From NCBI GenBank assembly GCA_037102815.1, contig BTPP01000002.1, forward strand, positions 4,216,001-4,280,000: a DNA stretch of 64,000 nt, read 5' to 3'. Source of the stretch: Neurospora intermedia (taxonomy: Eukaryota; Ascomycota; Sordariomycetes; Sordariales; Sordariaceae). This document shows, one piece after another, positions 35,766-46,824 of the stretch (positions are counted from its first letter, which is position 1; each line of letters opens with the position of its first letter). A program made the translations under genes and the position numbers. Below the pieces are notes generated by a model that saw only the letters and a program-made list of their open reading frames with translations, ran no database searches and was not told the DNA's origin.

Positions 35766-37685
35766 TCATTCAATCCCCAACTCCTCCTTCCTCTTCCTAA
35801 CCTCCTCTACCGCCCCCTCCGGATCACTAACTGTCGGATTCCTCAACTGCCACGCCATCACCACCTCCAGCGCCTGCCCCATCCACTTCCCTGGCTTGAC
35901 CCCCAGTGCCTTTGCCAGCTGCTTACCATCAATGATCCGCTTCACGCTCGGCGCATCCATCAGGTCCATCTCTACCAGATGATCCAAAAAGGCCTGCCAC
36001 TGCTTGAGCACGTCCTCCACCGTCTCTTTACCTTCACCAGTGGTCCGCTCAGCAACATCCACGAGCACAGCATACAAAACCTGCAGTCGCCAGTTGGCGC
36101 CCGCGCCCGGTCTCGAATCCCAGTCCCGAATCTTCATGCCCAACGTGTCCCTCTCCATCTTCTTCCCCTCATCGCCAGCAGCAGGACGAACGACCAGGTC
36201 GCGCATAGCGAGGATCGCCGTGCGATTTCTGTGCGACGCGGTGATCACGTCCGTGAGCTTGTTGGGCGCGCGGTAGCCTTCGCGGGCGGCCTGGGTGGCG
36301 AGCGGCGGAGCGGGTTTGCCGCCCTTTAGGGGAGGGTCGTCGGGCAGAGAGGCGAAGGGGACGAGGGCGGCGAGGTTCCAGGCGAAGTAGGCGGACTCTG
36401 GAGAGGTGACGAGGAGGGAGTAGATGGAGCCTGGGGTAGCGAGGGTGGTGGAGAGAGAGTGGAGGGTTTGGTAGGCGATCGGCCAGGAGGTGAGCGGAGG
36501 GCGCGGGAAGTCCGAGCGGGCGGAGTCGGTAAAGAGCGTGTGGTAGAGGGAGAGGTCGTTGATATAGCTTAGGGAGGAGAAGGGGTCGGGGCCTGGTAGT
36601 AGATGGTGTTAACATTTGGTAAAAAAATTGTAGTTGGAGGAGAAGAAAAGCAAAGACTTACCCTTGAGCATCTTCTCCAACTCGACACCGACTCGCTCTC
36701 TGCTAATCTTCAGCTTGAGAGCTTCCAACACCCTTTCGTCACCCATGACCGCCTTTGTCTCCTCGTCAATCGTGAAGCCGAGCCTGCACGCAAATCTGAT
36801 GAGCCTCAGCACTCTCAGCGGGTCGTCCATGAACGTCTGAAGCGGCTCCAACGGCGTCCTGATCAGCTTCCTTTCCATATCCTTCATCCCACCCGTAAAG
36901 TCCTCCACCTTGCCGGTATGCAAGTTATAGAACAAGGCGTTGACCGTCGCATCTCTCCTCAGCGCATCCTCCTCGGCCGTACCAAATTCGACCTGCGGGT
37001 GTCTGCTATCCTCGGTATACGTCTCCTTGCGCAGGTTGACAAGGTCGACGTCCAACCCGAAAAGCTTGATGGTGGTCGTCTCCAGGTGCTTGCTCTTGTC
37101 CGGGTTGCGCGCGATCTTGTGCAGGTTGCCTACGTCGGCGGGACCGATGGAGTGGCGCTCCCGATGGGCCGGGTCGGCATCGCAGTAGTCGCGCAGGCGC
37201 AGGGCGAAGGCTTCGCCTGTCATGTTGTTGATAGCCACGTCGATGTCGTTGCTTTCGGTCCCGAGGAGCTTGTCGCGGACCCAGCCGCCTGCCCAGCGAA
37301 GAATCACCGGCTCGTTGACGTTCTTGCCCTCCTTCTCTCCTTCGGCGGCTTCTTGGGACTCGTTGATGTACTTGGCGACGTCGACGAGGAGACCCTTGAG
37401 CTGGGCCTCGACCGCGTTGAGCGGAATGCTCTGGTCCGTGAAGACTGCGCTGTCGGCCATGACTGTTTGCCGTCTGGTTCTAGCAGCAACAATGGCAGGA
37501 GGGGTGGTGGCTCTTATAGTCTGCCTCTTTGCTGAGTCGCTCGCTTGAGCTTCAAGGTGAGCGGGAGCTTGTTTGTTGTCGGATGGTGGGGTGGGTGAGG
37601 AGAAGTCGCCAAATTTGCGCTTCATGAGGAAGAAGGGAGGATGACAAGATCGTCTCAGTGGTAAGCGGCAGAGACGAGAAAGCAT
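35766..37685 (-). CDS. CCA1: CCA-adding enzyme (tRNA nucleotidyltransferase)
   Basis: Two exons: 36662-37685 and 35766-36592, joined by a GT-AG intron in phase, giving 616 residues. The class II nucleotidyltransferase head is clear: RWAGGWVRDKLLG near residue 130, then the catalytic DID of NDIDVAINN, RRDATVNALFYN, and DDPLRVLRLIRFACRLGF (the RNA/ATP-binding flexible region). The enzyme adds or repairs the 3' CCA end of every tRNA. The first Met opens a basic, Arg-rich leader (MLSRLCRLPLRRS) typical of mitochondrial import. Two further in-frame Mets, at 37,625 (residue 21) and 37,460 (residue 76), precede the catalytic core and could start cytosolic or nuclear forms, as known for yeast CCA1. 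The C-terminal half is less conserved, which is normal for the family. Confidence 0.95.
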
Positions 37686-38243
37686 TCGCCGTTTGGTTGT
37701 TTTATTGAGGGATGGATGTCACTTCCCGTTTTACAAGGCTGTCTTGTTATCAAGCTAAGTGAGATCAATGTAAAGTGAAAATGTGGAGTGCAGGCTTTGA
37801 ATTGCTGAGAGGCCGACCGCTTGATGGACGGGACAGCTCGATTGTTACTTCCCAACACGCCGGTGACTCAGTCCGAGTCACAAAATCAGCAGTATTAGAC
37901 AAAATAATCCGGAGAACAGGAAGGCTCAAGGTTGTATGCTCTGCAGGTTGTACGATTATCGATGAAGCTCAATTACTTAAGTACTGTAGTTGGTTGAACG
38001 TCCGGGCACGGTGCCCACACAGTATGATTTACGGTGCAGGTGAAATCAACACCGACCCCTTTTGAAGTCCATCTTCAGCTGTTGTCAACGCCTTCTTTGA
38101 CAACAGATACTAGTTCATTTATAGATAACAGAAAATCCGACCAGAAATGACCCGTCTTGGCCTCGCCTTCTATAGTAATGAAAATGAGCATACGTAACTC
38201 CCATATTACCCACATTAAGCTTCTCCATTTCTCTATATCCCCC
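37686..38243. other. Intergenic region between CCA1 and the GEA gene
   Basis: Promoter of CCA1 (minus strand) next to the 3' end of GEA. No gene seen. Confidence 0.6.
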
Positions 38244-41200
38244 TCAAGCCGTGGCCTCCTCATTCTTTTCCTGCGCCGGCGCCTCAGTAGCCGCCTCTAC
38301 CGGAGCCAGAGAGTTCCCGGGTTCCGCCTCGGCGACAGGCTCTGTTGCAGGCTCAGGTTCAGGCTCATCCAGAGCCAGATCCTTTCTCAACTCGGGCAAG
38401 AACCGATCGATCCTTTTCCACGTCTCATCCCATAGCTCCTTGCGCTCCGGGTTCTTGCTTGGTGGTACAAGATAGCCGTTACTCGACATGATCAGCAGCA
38501 CATTTTTCAAGTTCTCCGGTACAGCCTCCTCCTATAACGCGCAAGATCGTTAGATTTTCTGATATTCGTCGTCCTGGGAATCCAAGCCGCATGGTGGGTG
38601 TAACTTACCAAGCTATCTCCCTGTCCACTGTTCATCAACCGATCCATGATTTCAATGATCTTCAACCACAGATCCAACATGCCATCCCACTGAGACAGCA
38701 TTACGAGGTACTGCAAAAAGACCTTGGACAGCAGCGACGCCGCCTGTACGCGCGTCTCGCTCATGCCGTCGCGGTCGGACGAGAACACTTCTGGCTTCAA
38801 CAGTACGAGAATCAGGGGGAACAAAACTTCGCCAAAGATAGCTGTCCACTCCGAGTGGTCCTCCGAAGTGAGCTCCGGCGAAAGGAGGGATCTCTGCATG
38901 GAGGCAAAGGCCAGATGTCGTACTTCACGGCAAGGGTTGGTGCACTGCGTGGTGAGCGACTTGAAGATGGGTAGCCAGTAGGCGGACCATGCTGTTGTCG
39001 CGTTAGCACTCCGTCTCGTAAATTCTCGTTCAATCATACTGCTTTTTGTGGACTTACCTTCGTTGCTTTCCAGGTGTGACTGCTTCATCAGATGCGGAAT
39101 TCGCTCCGTCATCTGGGAAATGATGTGGATAGCCTTGATTCCCCGCGCCACCACCGCGTTCTCGCTAGGCTTCTTGTCCTGCTTGATCGGCCTGACAGGC
39201 GCCTTCCTGCCGCTCTTCTTTGCAGTACTATCCGCCCTCTGCTCCTCGATCGCACCAATGCTAGCCATGGATGCGAACTCGTTGAGCAGCCCAATCGCTG
39301 CCTCATAATTATCTGCGATGATCGCCGATGGTGTGCCCGAAACACCGCTCTCAAGAATTTCGAAAACCGCAGGCGCCGAGTCGGAGTTGGTGGCCAATGT
39401 CCTCAAGATCACCCAGAAGTCGGGTGAAGTCATCATCTCGCTTTTCAGAGGGCATGGCTTTTCGGTGCACTCCTTTAACCCGCGAAGAACAAGAGACGAT
39501 GTCTTGAGCAGGATCTCCTTGGAAAAGAGGGATACGGTATGAAGCAGGATGGGGACCCGGATGAGGTCAAAATCCTGGCAAGTCGTCAGTGTCTCGTTTT
39601 CGCAGCAAAAAATAAGCATTCGGCCCAGTACTTACATAACTGGCTTGAAGCAAGGCAAAAAGATAGTACGTCGCCCTCTCAATAACGATGGGATGGTAGT
39701 TGTTGAAGTCGCGCACAATGGTGTGGATGGCTCCAATGACCCGCTTGCCCAGCAGCTCGATGGTCTCGCGGTCACGAAGAGCCAACACTGTGCAGTACTC
39801 AATGACATAGACAAGAGTCGGGTCATAGACAGCCGTATTCTGACGCGCCTTCTGGCCGTTTGTCGGAGAGGAGGGGGGGATGTTTTCTGCCTTCACAGTC
39901 ATAACCGCCCCTTCGGGTCCGTTGTCATCAGGGATCTGAGCAAGCAGCGCATCCACAAGCGCCTCAAGGTCCTGCGGTCGAAGTGTCCTGAGAAGTACAG
40001 TGTTAGTTGCAGTTTTGCCAGGGTAAGCTTCGATGCACTAACGAGATGTTGGCAAAAACATCGCCAATGTGGCACTGATTGACGCAGTCAACGGTGCAAA
40101 GGGTGCTCTCCAGCTCTTCATCCGACGGCTCAGGCGGGTCGTCCGCCGCATAGCTCGAGATGTACGAGGTGAAAGCGGAGAAAAAGCTGGTTTCGTTCTG
40201 TTTCTGCCGGTCGATTACGTTGGAGGGGCTCTGCAGCGGTATCGCCGGCAAAGCAAGTCGGTCTGGTTCCGTCGAGAAGAAGGGCGGTATTAGTGAATTA
40301 ACAAATAGGTTGAGCCATATCCGGACAATCTGTTTACAATTAGCATCAGGATATTTTCCTCACTGAACCAGGAACACTCACATATTTCCAACTATTCCGA
40401 ATGATATGCTCCGAACCTGTCACCACGCGGAACAGGACAAGCGTAGCCAGCTGTGGCCGAACGTCTCTACCGAACTTGACCGCCAGCTCGCTCACCATGA
40501 CGCTGTTCTCGCCGACCTGGACCTCGGTGTTGAGTTGTGTGTTGGCTAGCGACTCGCTGCTCAGAGTCGAGATCAAGCTCAGGCGGTAGACGAGCTCATC
40601 CAACGCCTCTGAATTGCCGTACTTGGTAGCAATCCGCGCACACTCATCGAAGCCGGTGATAACCCTGGCATACACCGTGTCGTCGGTTGCCGACATGAAG
40701 ACAAAGAACAGGCAAGAGATGATAGCATTCCACGTCGTGTTGAAGATATCGGCATCGTAAATATTCGTGTCACAGAGGACCAGCGGGCCAGCCGACTCCG
40801 TCTTGAGAAGGAGCTCCTTCCATGCGTAGTCAAACCCATGTTGATTATCGTGCTCTTCAGGCAGAATGATCTCGTTGGACTTGATGGCATCGTATATGTC
40901 TTGCAAGTATTCGGGTGCGAAATCCTTGCCGCCGTTCTGCCCGCGCAGGTTGCGGGCAAAGTCTGTATAAGTCATGCGAGCATGCCCCCTAAAGTTGGGG
41001 TTGTGCTGATCCGTATTGAGCATGATGATCGCGTACGTGAGAATGTAGACGGCGTCCTTATCTGCCACGTCTTCAGGAGTACTACCGGCGCAGTACTTTT
41101 CTGCGAAGGAGGTCACGATGCGCTCGATTAGCTGTGCCTCACCAGGCAAACGGAAGGTTTCCAAGAGAACTCGCAGCGCCTCATCGACACGCTTGCCGGT

Positions 41201-43531
41201 GAAATCCATCATACCGATGAAGTGGTCCAGGATCGCCTCATTTCCTCTTTTTGAGATGAACTCGCCGAGCATCTTCTTATTAACCCTGGAAGTCCCCTTC
41301 AGAAACGTCGCAACACACACAGGGTCAGTATCGCTAGCGATAATCCCTTTTTCTTTCAGGTAGGCCAAGCCTCCCTTGGGGTTCTCATTAAACTTGTTCG
41401 TCCCCTTGATGATCACTTTTTTCCTCGCCCGCCTTTCCCTCAGTTCTTCTGGGTCGGGAAGACCCTCCGTTTCCGGCGCCTGATCCAGCCTCTCGGCAAT
41501 ATACTGGATAAAACGAAGAAGCGCATCCAGACACAGCGGTGGAACACTAGTGGTGCTCCACGTTGCCGAGTCTGGGAGGGCATTTCTTGCTAGCAGTCCG
41601 ATCAGGTCCTCACAGAGGTCCACCCGATCTTCGTCGCAGTCGTAGTTGACAAACAGTTCAACCATGAAGCTTGGCATTCGTACAAGAACACCAATATTTT
41701 CCACCATGGCCTGTCTGGCATCTGGTTTTCGCGCGCCTCCTTCGAGGCCGAGTTTCTGGCGGTCCTTGACTGGAACAGGCGTCGACCGGCCACTACCGGC
41801 CTGTGATGGTGGCGGCTTGACAAGCTTGGGTGCCTGAGGAATACCCGAATAGAGACTTGGGTCAATGCCAGGTTCCCGAGGGATTTCAACGGCTGGATGT
41901 AGGCAAGCGACCAAATATGACAAATACAACTCTTGTTGGAGCTTGAGAACCCCCCTGCAGGTTGAGAGAAGAGTACCAGCAACAACCAGCGCCTCTTGCA
42001 AGACAGCCATGTTATCCGACCGTACGAGCTGGAAAAGGTAGGAGCACAGCTGGTCCTCTGCAATGGTGGCGAGCGCGGGATGTCTGGCAATGGATGGACC
42101 AGCAACCTCAAGTGCAACATGGATGATGCGGAGCGCCATGACGCGCATCTGATCAGGATGCTTGCGGTCATGGGGGTTGAGGAAGCTCACGAGAACGCGG
42201 AACAGTTCCCTAACGGATGGTAGTGAGTAAGGGCGGAGATCGATGGACGCAGTGCTCCCAGTTCCCGAGCTGGTGCTGCCGCGACGAGCGTCTGCTGCAC
42301 TCCCAGTGCTGCTGCGATCCCCATTTTCCGTCTCAACAGCTGTAGAAGGCCGTGGATCAGCAGAAGACGTAGCCGTTCCCGGCCTTTCGTTCCCCTGCGC
42401 TGCTAGCAGCTCCGTAGCCACTGGAGTGACCGGGACGTCCGTTCCGTTGGCGACAGGGTCCAGTTTCACACTATCCATGTCGCCGCTGGTCTGCCGGTCT
42501 AGTGCCTCGCTCTCCTCGCCAGCTTCCACCTCTAAGTGCTTGAGATCCTCAAAGATGATCTGACACATGCGGACCATAGATGCTTCAGCCGTCTGCCTCA
42601 ACACCGCCGAGAACCTCGACCGGGAGCAGATGGTTAGACCCCGGCCCATCATGTCGCAGACGCTCTCGTCGCTCAGAATGTCGCCTCCGGGTCCAGCCAG
42701 CATGTTCTCCATCAAGTGTAATATCATGAGCAAGACAACCTCCTCTTGCGCCGAGTCGCTAATGTCGAACTGGCAGTGGGTGATGGCTGCAGAGAGAGAC
42801 TGCATGGCCAGGGCGAACCGAGGAGATTGGGGCGCGATGAAGCCATAGGACAGAAACTTTTGGATGGCACGGAGCGCAAGAATCGTGATCGGAGCGGCGG
42901 TGCCCTTGGCTTGTATAATCTGGAGGAACGGGTAGAGTAGGACCAGGGCATCGAACTGGTGGATATCTGCGAGTATGCGATTAGCCCAAAAGTTTAATCA
43001 TTGAAGGCCTTTCTGCCTTTCCATTGACATGACGCGAGCACCAGCGTTGTCTGTATAGCTACCTTTGACGCCCGTCAACTCCTGTCGAAGCCTTCCGAAG
43101 CCTGATATCAGCGGATTATCCAATATGCTCTTCCCTTTCTTCCCCCTTAAGCCCCATCGGTTGGTAGCCAAGTCACTGGAGTCATCAGCAGCCGAGGACC
43201 CAGCCATCTTCTTCTGATCGCGACGCAGAGCCGGGCCTGAAGGGGGAACAAGCTGGATCAGGTTCGGGCTGCCCCCCAAGATGGCTGACACGGACGAATG
43301 CGGCGAGCGGGCATGTTTCTGAATAGCGGACGTGATCGCAATACACTCGGATATGACGAGGGAGACCGGGTCGACTGCCACGGAAACAGGGCGGCTGCGG
43401 TATTGCATGCGCGACGACGAGAACATCGGGCCTTTGCGGGAGACGGAGATCGGCGTGCCGGGTGCTTGTGCTGCTGCTAAAACAGCCGAGTCCGCGAGGG
43501 CAGCTGGGTGGTCACCCGCATCTCGACTCAT
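38244..43531 (-). CDS. GEA2: Sec7-domain ARF guanine nucleotide exchange factor (GEA1/2-GBF1 type)
   Basis: Seven exons: 43063-43531, 40382-42966, 40043-40329, 39636-39987, 39058-39574, 38609-38991 and 38244-38531. All junctions are GT-AG and in phase, giving 1,626 residues. The Sec7 domain spans about residues 670-870. It includes the helix FISKRGNEAILDHFIG, the catalytic FRLPGEAQ with glutamic finger E766, and YAIIMLNTDQHNPN. Upstream are the DCB/HUS-like helical regions, interrupted by an acidic Ser/Thr-rich insert. Downstream are HDS-like helical repeats and an acidic, Glu/Pro-rich tail. These proteins load GTP on ARF at the early Golgi to start COPI coat formation and are the target of brefeldin A. 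Length and domain order favour GEA/GBF1 over SEC7/BIG. One intron (38,992-39,057) is a multiple of three with no stop. Confidence 0.93.
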
Positions 43532-45165
43532 GCTGCGACTGCCGGTCTTTCTTTTGGCGTACTACTTGGAGGGGTCGTGGAGGTTCGGGCGGCCGTCGTC
43601 CTCGGTGAGCCTTCAAAGAGAGTGACAGCGTCGAGTGTTTGCAGGTATTCGGAGTTGTAGAATGTCGTGGTCAAGTTGACAGCCAGAGTGGGAAGGGGGG
43701 GGCTACCTGGGTGGGTGTGACAGGTGGATGGTGGCCAAGAACTAAGGTACCTCTAGCGCAGGTAGTAACAAATGTCCTTTGGAGATTCAGTACTGTACTG
43801 TGTACACCTATCAGTGGCCGCCGCGGCTGACAACTAATACTACGCCAAGTTACCTACCTCTGTGTACGCGAGACTAGTGTAGAGAAAGGATGTACAGTGG
43901 GTGCCACAAATAAACGCCCCGTTGTTTTTTTCCCCGCAAAAAAGGCCAAAACTCAGCTTAATCACTTCGAGACTCCTCCTCTAAAGAAAGCTCAATAGTC
44001 AATGCACTTTTAGTAATGATAAAAAAATAGCGTAATTTCAAACCAGTAAGAGTTTTATCTTCTTTGCATTCTATATGGTTGTGCAATCGAGGTACAAAGT
44101 TGGAGTCAAGTGGGTAAAAAAGTTATAGTGGATTTATAGCGCACTTTAGTGGATGAAAATCCGAGTTCGTTTGATAGTTTGACTTTACAACAGATTTTTT
44201 CAACTATCTTACCATTTACTAAAAAGTAGCTCTCAAGATACGAAATTTCGAGTAGAGAACTATTCATATTGACTTTAGCACACTTAGATACCTATAGATG
44301 GCTGATTTCTATAGCTGTTGAGATGGTGAGTTTGGGCCTTTCAAGGTGGGAAAAAAAAAACGGGGCGTTTTTTTGTGGCACCCACTGTACCTCGACAACG
44401 GCAGTGCTCTGATAGCGACACGGAGGGTTTTGAGTCTTGCCCCTGTCTTTTTTTCTGTCTCTCTCTTTTCTTTCTTTCTTTAAGAACAGATATCGCTAAT
44501 CACATACTTGTATGCATGTGCCTACCTATGCAAACTTTAGGGAGAGCACATTTGGAGATCCAGGTACCTCCCGAGACGCAGTCTGATGTCAAAGGCACCA
44601 GGTAGCGTGTCTCCATTCGCGACCTGGGCCTGAAGCCAAATAGCAACCACCACCGGGTAGCCATTCGAGAGACACCCGGCCGCTACGCTCGGACAACAGG
44701 ATGAAGCGACCAGAGAGGCGTCAGTGTTGGAAGAACTCAACCCATTTGTGGTCGCTATAGCAGATTGCAAAGCAAAAAGACATTTCCCGGAACGCCTCTG
44801 CTATGATTTTTTGAACTCGTTGGCCGCGAGACGCTTCTATTATACATGATCTTAGATTTCCCTCCAAAAAGATTTTGTCTTTCCGGTCCGTTCCTGACAT
44901 GAGGTGAATACGGTGTGAACCGTCGCCAATTACATCTCCCTGATATCTGACCCTCCCTCTCCAACTGCCCATTGTACACAATAGGTAGATGTATATGCGG
45001 GCGGCTTTGCAAGTGCCTCCCACCCACTTTTTTGGTATGCGTCCACTTGGCGAAACACAGCGTTAAACCAGAGATGAGGATGCAGAAATATAGCGAAAGA
45101 GACAGTATTAAAAAGATAGAAAAAAATATAGAAAAAAAAAGACCAAGTGGACACTCGAGCACAGC
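43532..45165. other. Intergenic region holding a MITE
   Basis: Contains the GEA promoter at its left, a transposable element at 43,895-44,387, and the 3' UTR of the ANP1-type gene at its right. No coding signal beyond that. Confidence 0.6.
43895..44387. mobile_element. MITE with long CAGTGGGTG terminal inverted repeats, TA target
   Basis: The left end begins CAGTGGGTGCCACAAATAAA and continues CGCCCCGTT. The right end on the minus strand begins CAGTGGGTGCCACAAAAAAA and continues CGCCCCGTT. The repeats stay alignable, with mismatches and an A/T run, for about 65 bp. TA flanks both sides (43,893-43,894 and 44,388-44,389). The 493-bp body is AT-rich and non-coding, so it is non-autonomous. TA target and CAGT termini indicate Tc1/mariner-superfamily mobilisation. 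It lies between GEA and the ANP1-type gene and does not disturb either. Confidence 0.88.
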
Positions 45166-46824
45166 TCACTGAGTGCCCTCCTTCTTCTCCTCCTTGGGAG
45201 CAGCATTGGCTGGTCCGTCAGCCGGTCCGCCTTGTTGTCCTGCTGCTGATTGCTCTTCCGCCTTCTTGTTCTCCTGCATGGCGAGGTTTTGTATTTCGTT
45301 CTTGTCCTTCTCCCATTGGCCAGTGGCGTCGCCAAAAGACTCCTTCATCTTCTGCTCCTTCATCGCTTTCTCCTTTTCCTCCTTCTCGCGAGCGAGTCTC
45401 TCCTGCTCCATTTGCTGCGCCAACTGTTAGCAACTTGTCAAACTTGCATAACCAGATGCGTGATTGCTTACCTCCATGTGCTTAATATCGTCTACACTAG
45501 GCTCGTACAAATGCCAGATAGTATAATGAGGAAGGCCAACAACTGAGAAGCCCATCCTTCTCGACATCTGTTACCATAGCGGTTAGACGGATCCAAAGAC
45601 GCGGGAAGGCCTAACGAGCTTACCTTTCCAAAAGCTTCTGTCTCGGCATGTTTTTCGAAGCTGAACGCCGGGAAGTGGACGCCGTAACGGAAAACCTTGG
45701 CCTTTGCCAGAATGCTCACTCCACCAACGCCATCGATCTCCATTTCCATGTCGGGATCGCCATAGGGGTCCCGGAGATATGCGAGATGGGGACGCCAGGT
45801 AGCATATTCTGCGTATCCCTCCACGATAACTGCATCTTCGTCGAGAGTATCCGCGAGTGCGAGGGCGGTTTCGGACTCGGCCCAGGAGTTAAGGTCGTAG
45901 GGCTGTTCTCCGCCCAGCCAGTCAGGTAGCGGACGCCAAACATCTAAAGTCCGGTTAGCATTTTCCAGTTCTCTCTGCAATATCAGCTAAGGGTTGAGGA
46001 GGCTTACTAGGCACAATCACATCCTTGTTGTGGCGCATCAGATCCTCCAAGATCGTGGTAGGCGCAGTCTCTACGTCGACGTCACGCCAGTAGACCCACG
46101 AATGATACGGCCGAAGGGCAGCGCTAAGGAGCCAATTTCTAGCTTGGGCCATGAGCTTTCTTCTGCTCGCCTGCGCGGCGAAACCGTGGCGGCTTTCCAC
46201 ATCCTGATTAACTTTTTGTCCAAAGTCTTTCTCGATGATGGAGATTTCGCCAAAGTGCTTGGACGGGTCGGTGCTAGCTTGAATAGCCGTAAGCTCCCGT
46301 TCAAGAACCGCCAAGGTGTTGTCTTTCGAGTCCGAAACAAGGAAAGCGAGATCGATCAGATGGTGAGGATACGTGAGGTTGAGGAGGTGACCGAAGAACA
46401 TGGGCATATGCACTTCGGCATCGCGCAGCGGCACGCAGATCAAAATTCGCTCCTCTCTCTCCCATCCTTTCGCGGTGCCCTGCACGTTAGACAGGTCGTA
46501 GTATCGCACCGTCTCGAGTTGGAAATCTTCAGAACCGGAGCCGAGCCAGGAGAAAGACCCCGAATCGCCGGGCCAAACGAACAGCCCAAAGAGAAGTAAT
46601 GATACCAGCGCTATTGCCAATCGCACGAATAGTCCCTTCCGTCTTCGAAATGGTGGTGCCGCGCCTCGAGGTTGGAACCTGTGGAGTGATAGGGGACCGC
46701 TCCCGTCAGCTTCCAACGTTCGTTTCGTTCGCCTGGTGATTCAGGGGGTGGGGGGCACTTTACCTGTGAGGAGAAATCTCAAAGGTGTTTCCTCGCGGGT
46801 ACCCATTGGAATATCCGCTCGCAT
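45166..46824 (-). CDS. ANP1: Anp1/Mnn9/Van1-family Golgi mannosyltransferase subunit (Anp1-like)
   Basis: Five exons: 46764-46824, 46008-46709, 45624-45943, 45472-45567 and 45166-45423, giving 478 residues. Exons 2-5 are firm. The first junction is inferred, because the long frame has no ATG of its own and an in-phase join to the ATG at 46,824 exists. An acceptor about 38 bases later would also keep frame. The product is type II: a basic N-terminus, one membrane segment (about residues 47-66), then a luminal catalytic domain with SWVYWRDVDVE (the DxD-type motif, near 230), HNKDVIVPNVWRP across a splice junction, and GLPHYTIWHLYEPS. A charged Glu/Lys coiled tail ends the protein. The family forms the M-Pol I/II complexes that extend the alpha-1,6-mannan backbone of N-glycans in the cis-Golgi. 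The tail suits Anp1 best, but Van1 or Mnn9 cannot be excluded. Confidence 0.85.

Noticed and set aside
35673-36329. 218-codon plus-strand frame
   Set aside because: Antisense to the last exon of CCA1, no motif, biased Leu/Pro/His composition.
36603-37535. 310-codon plus-strand frame
   Set aside because: It lies fully antisense to CCA1, whose motifs prove the minus strand codes. The frame is a codon-composition shadow.
45994-46599. 201-codon plus-strand frame
   Set aside because: Antisense to the catalytic domain of the ANP1-type protein.
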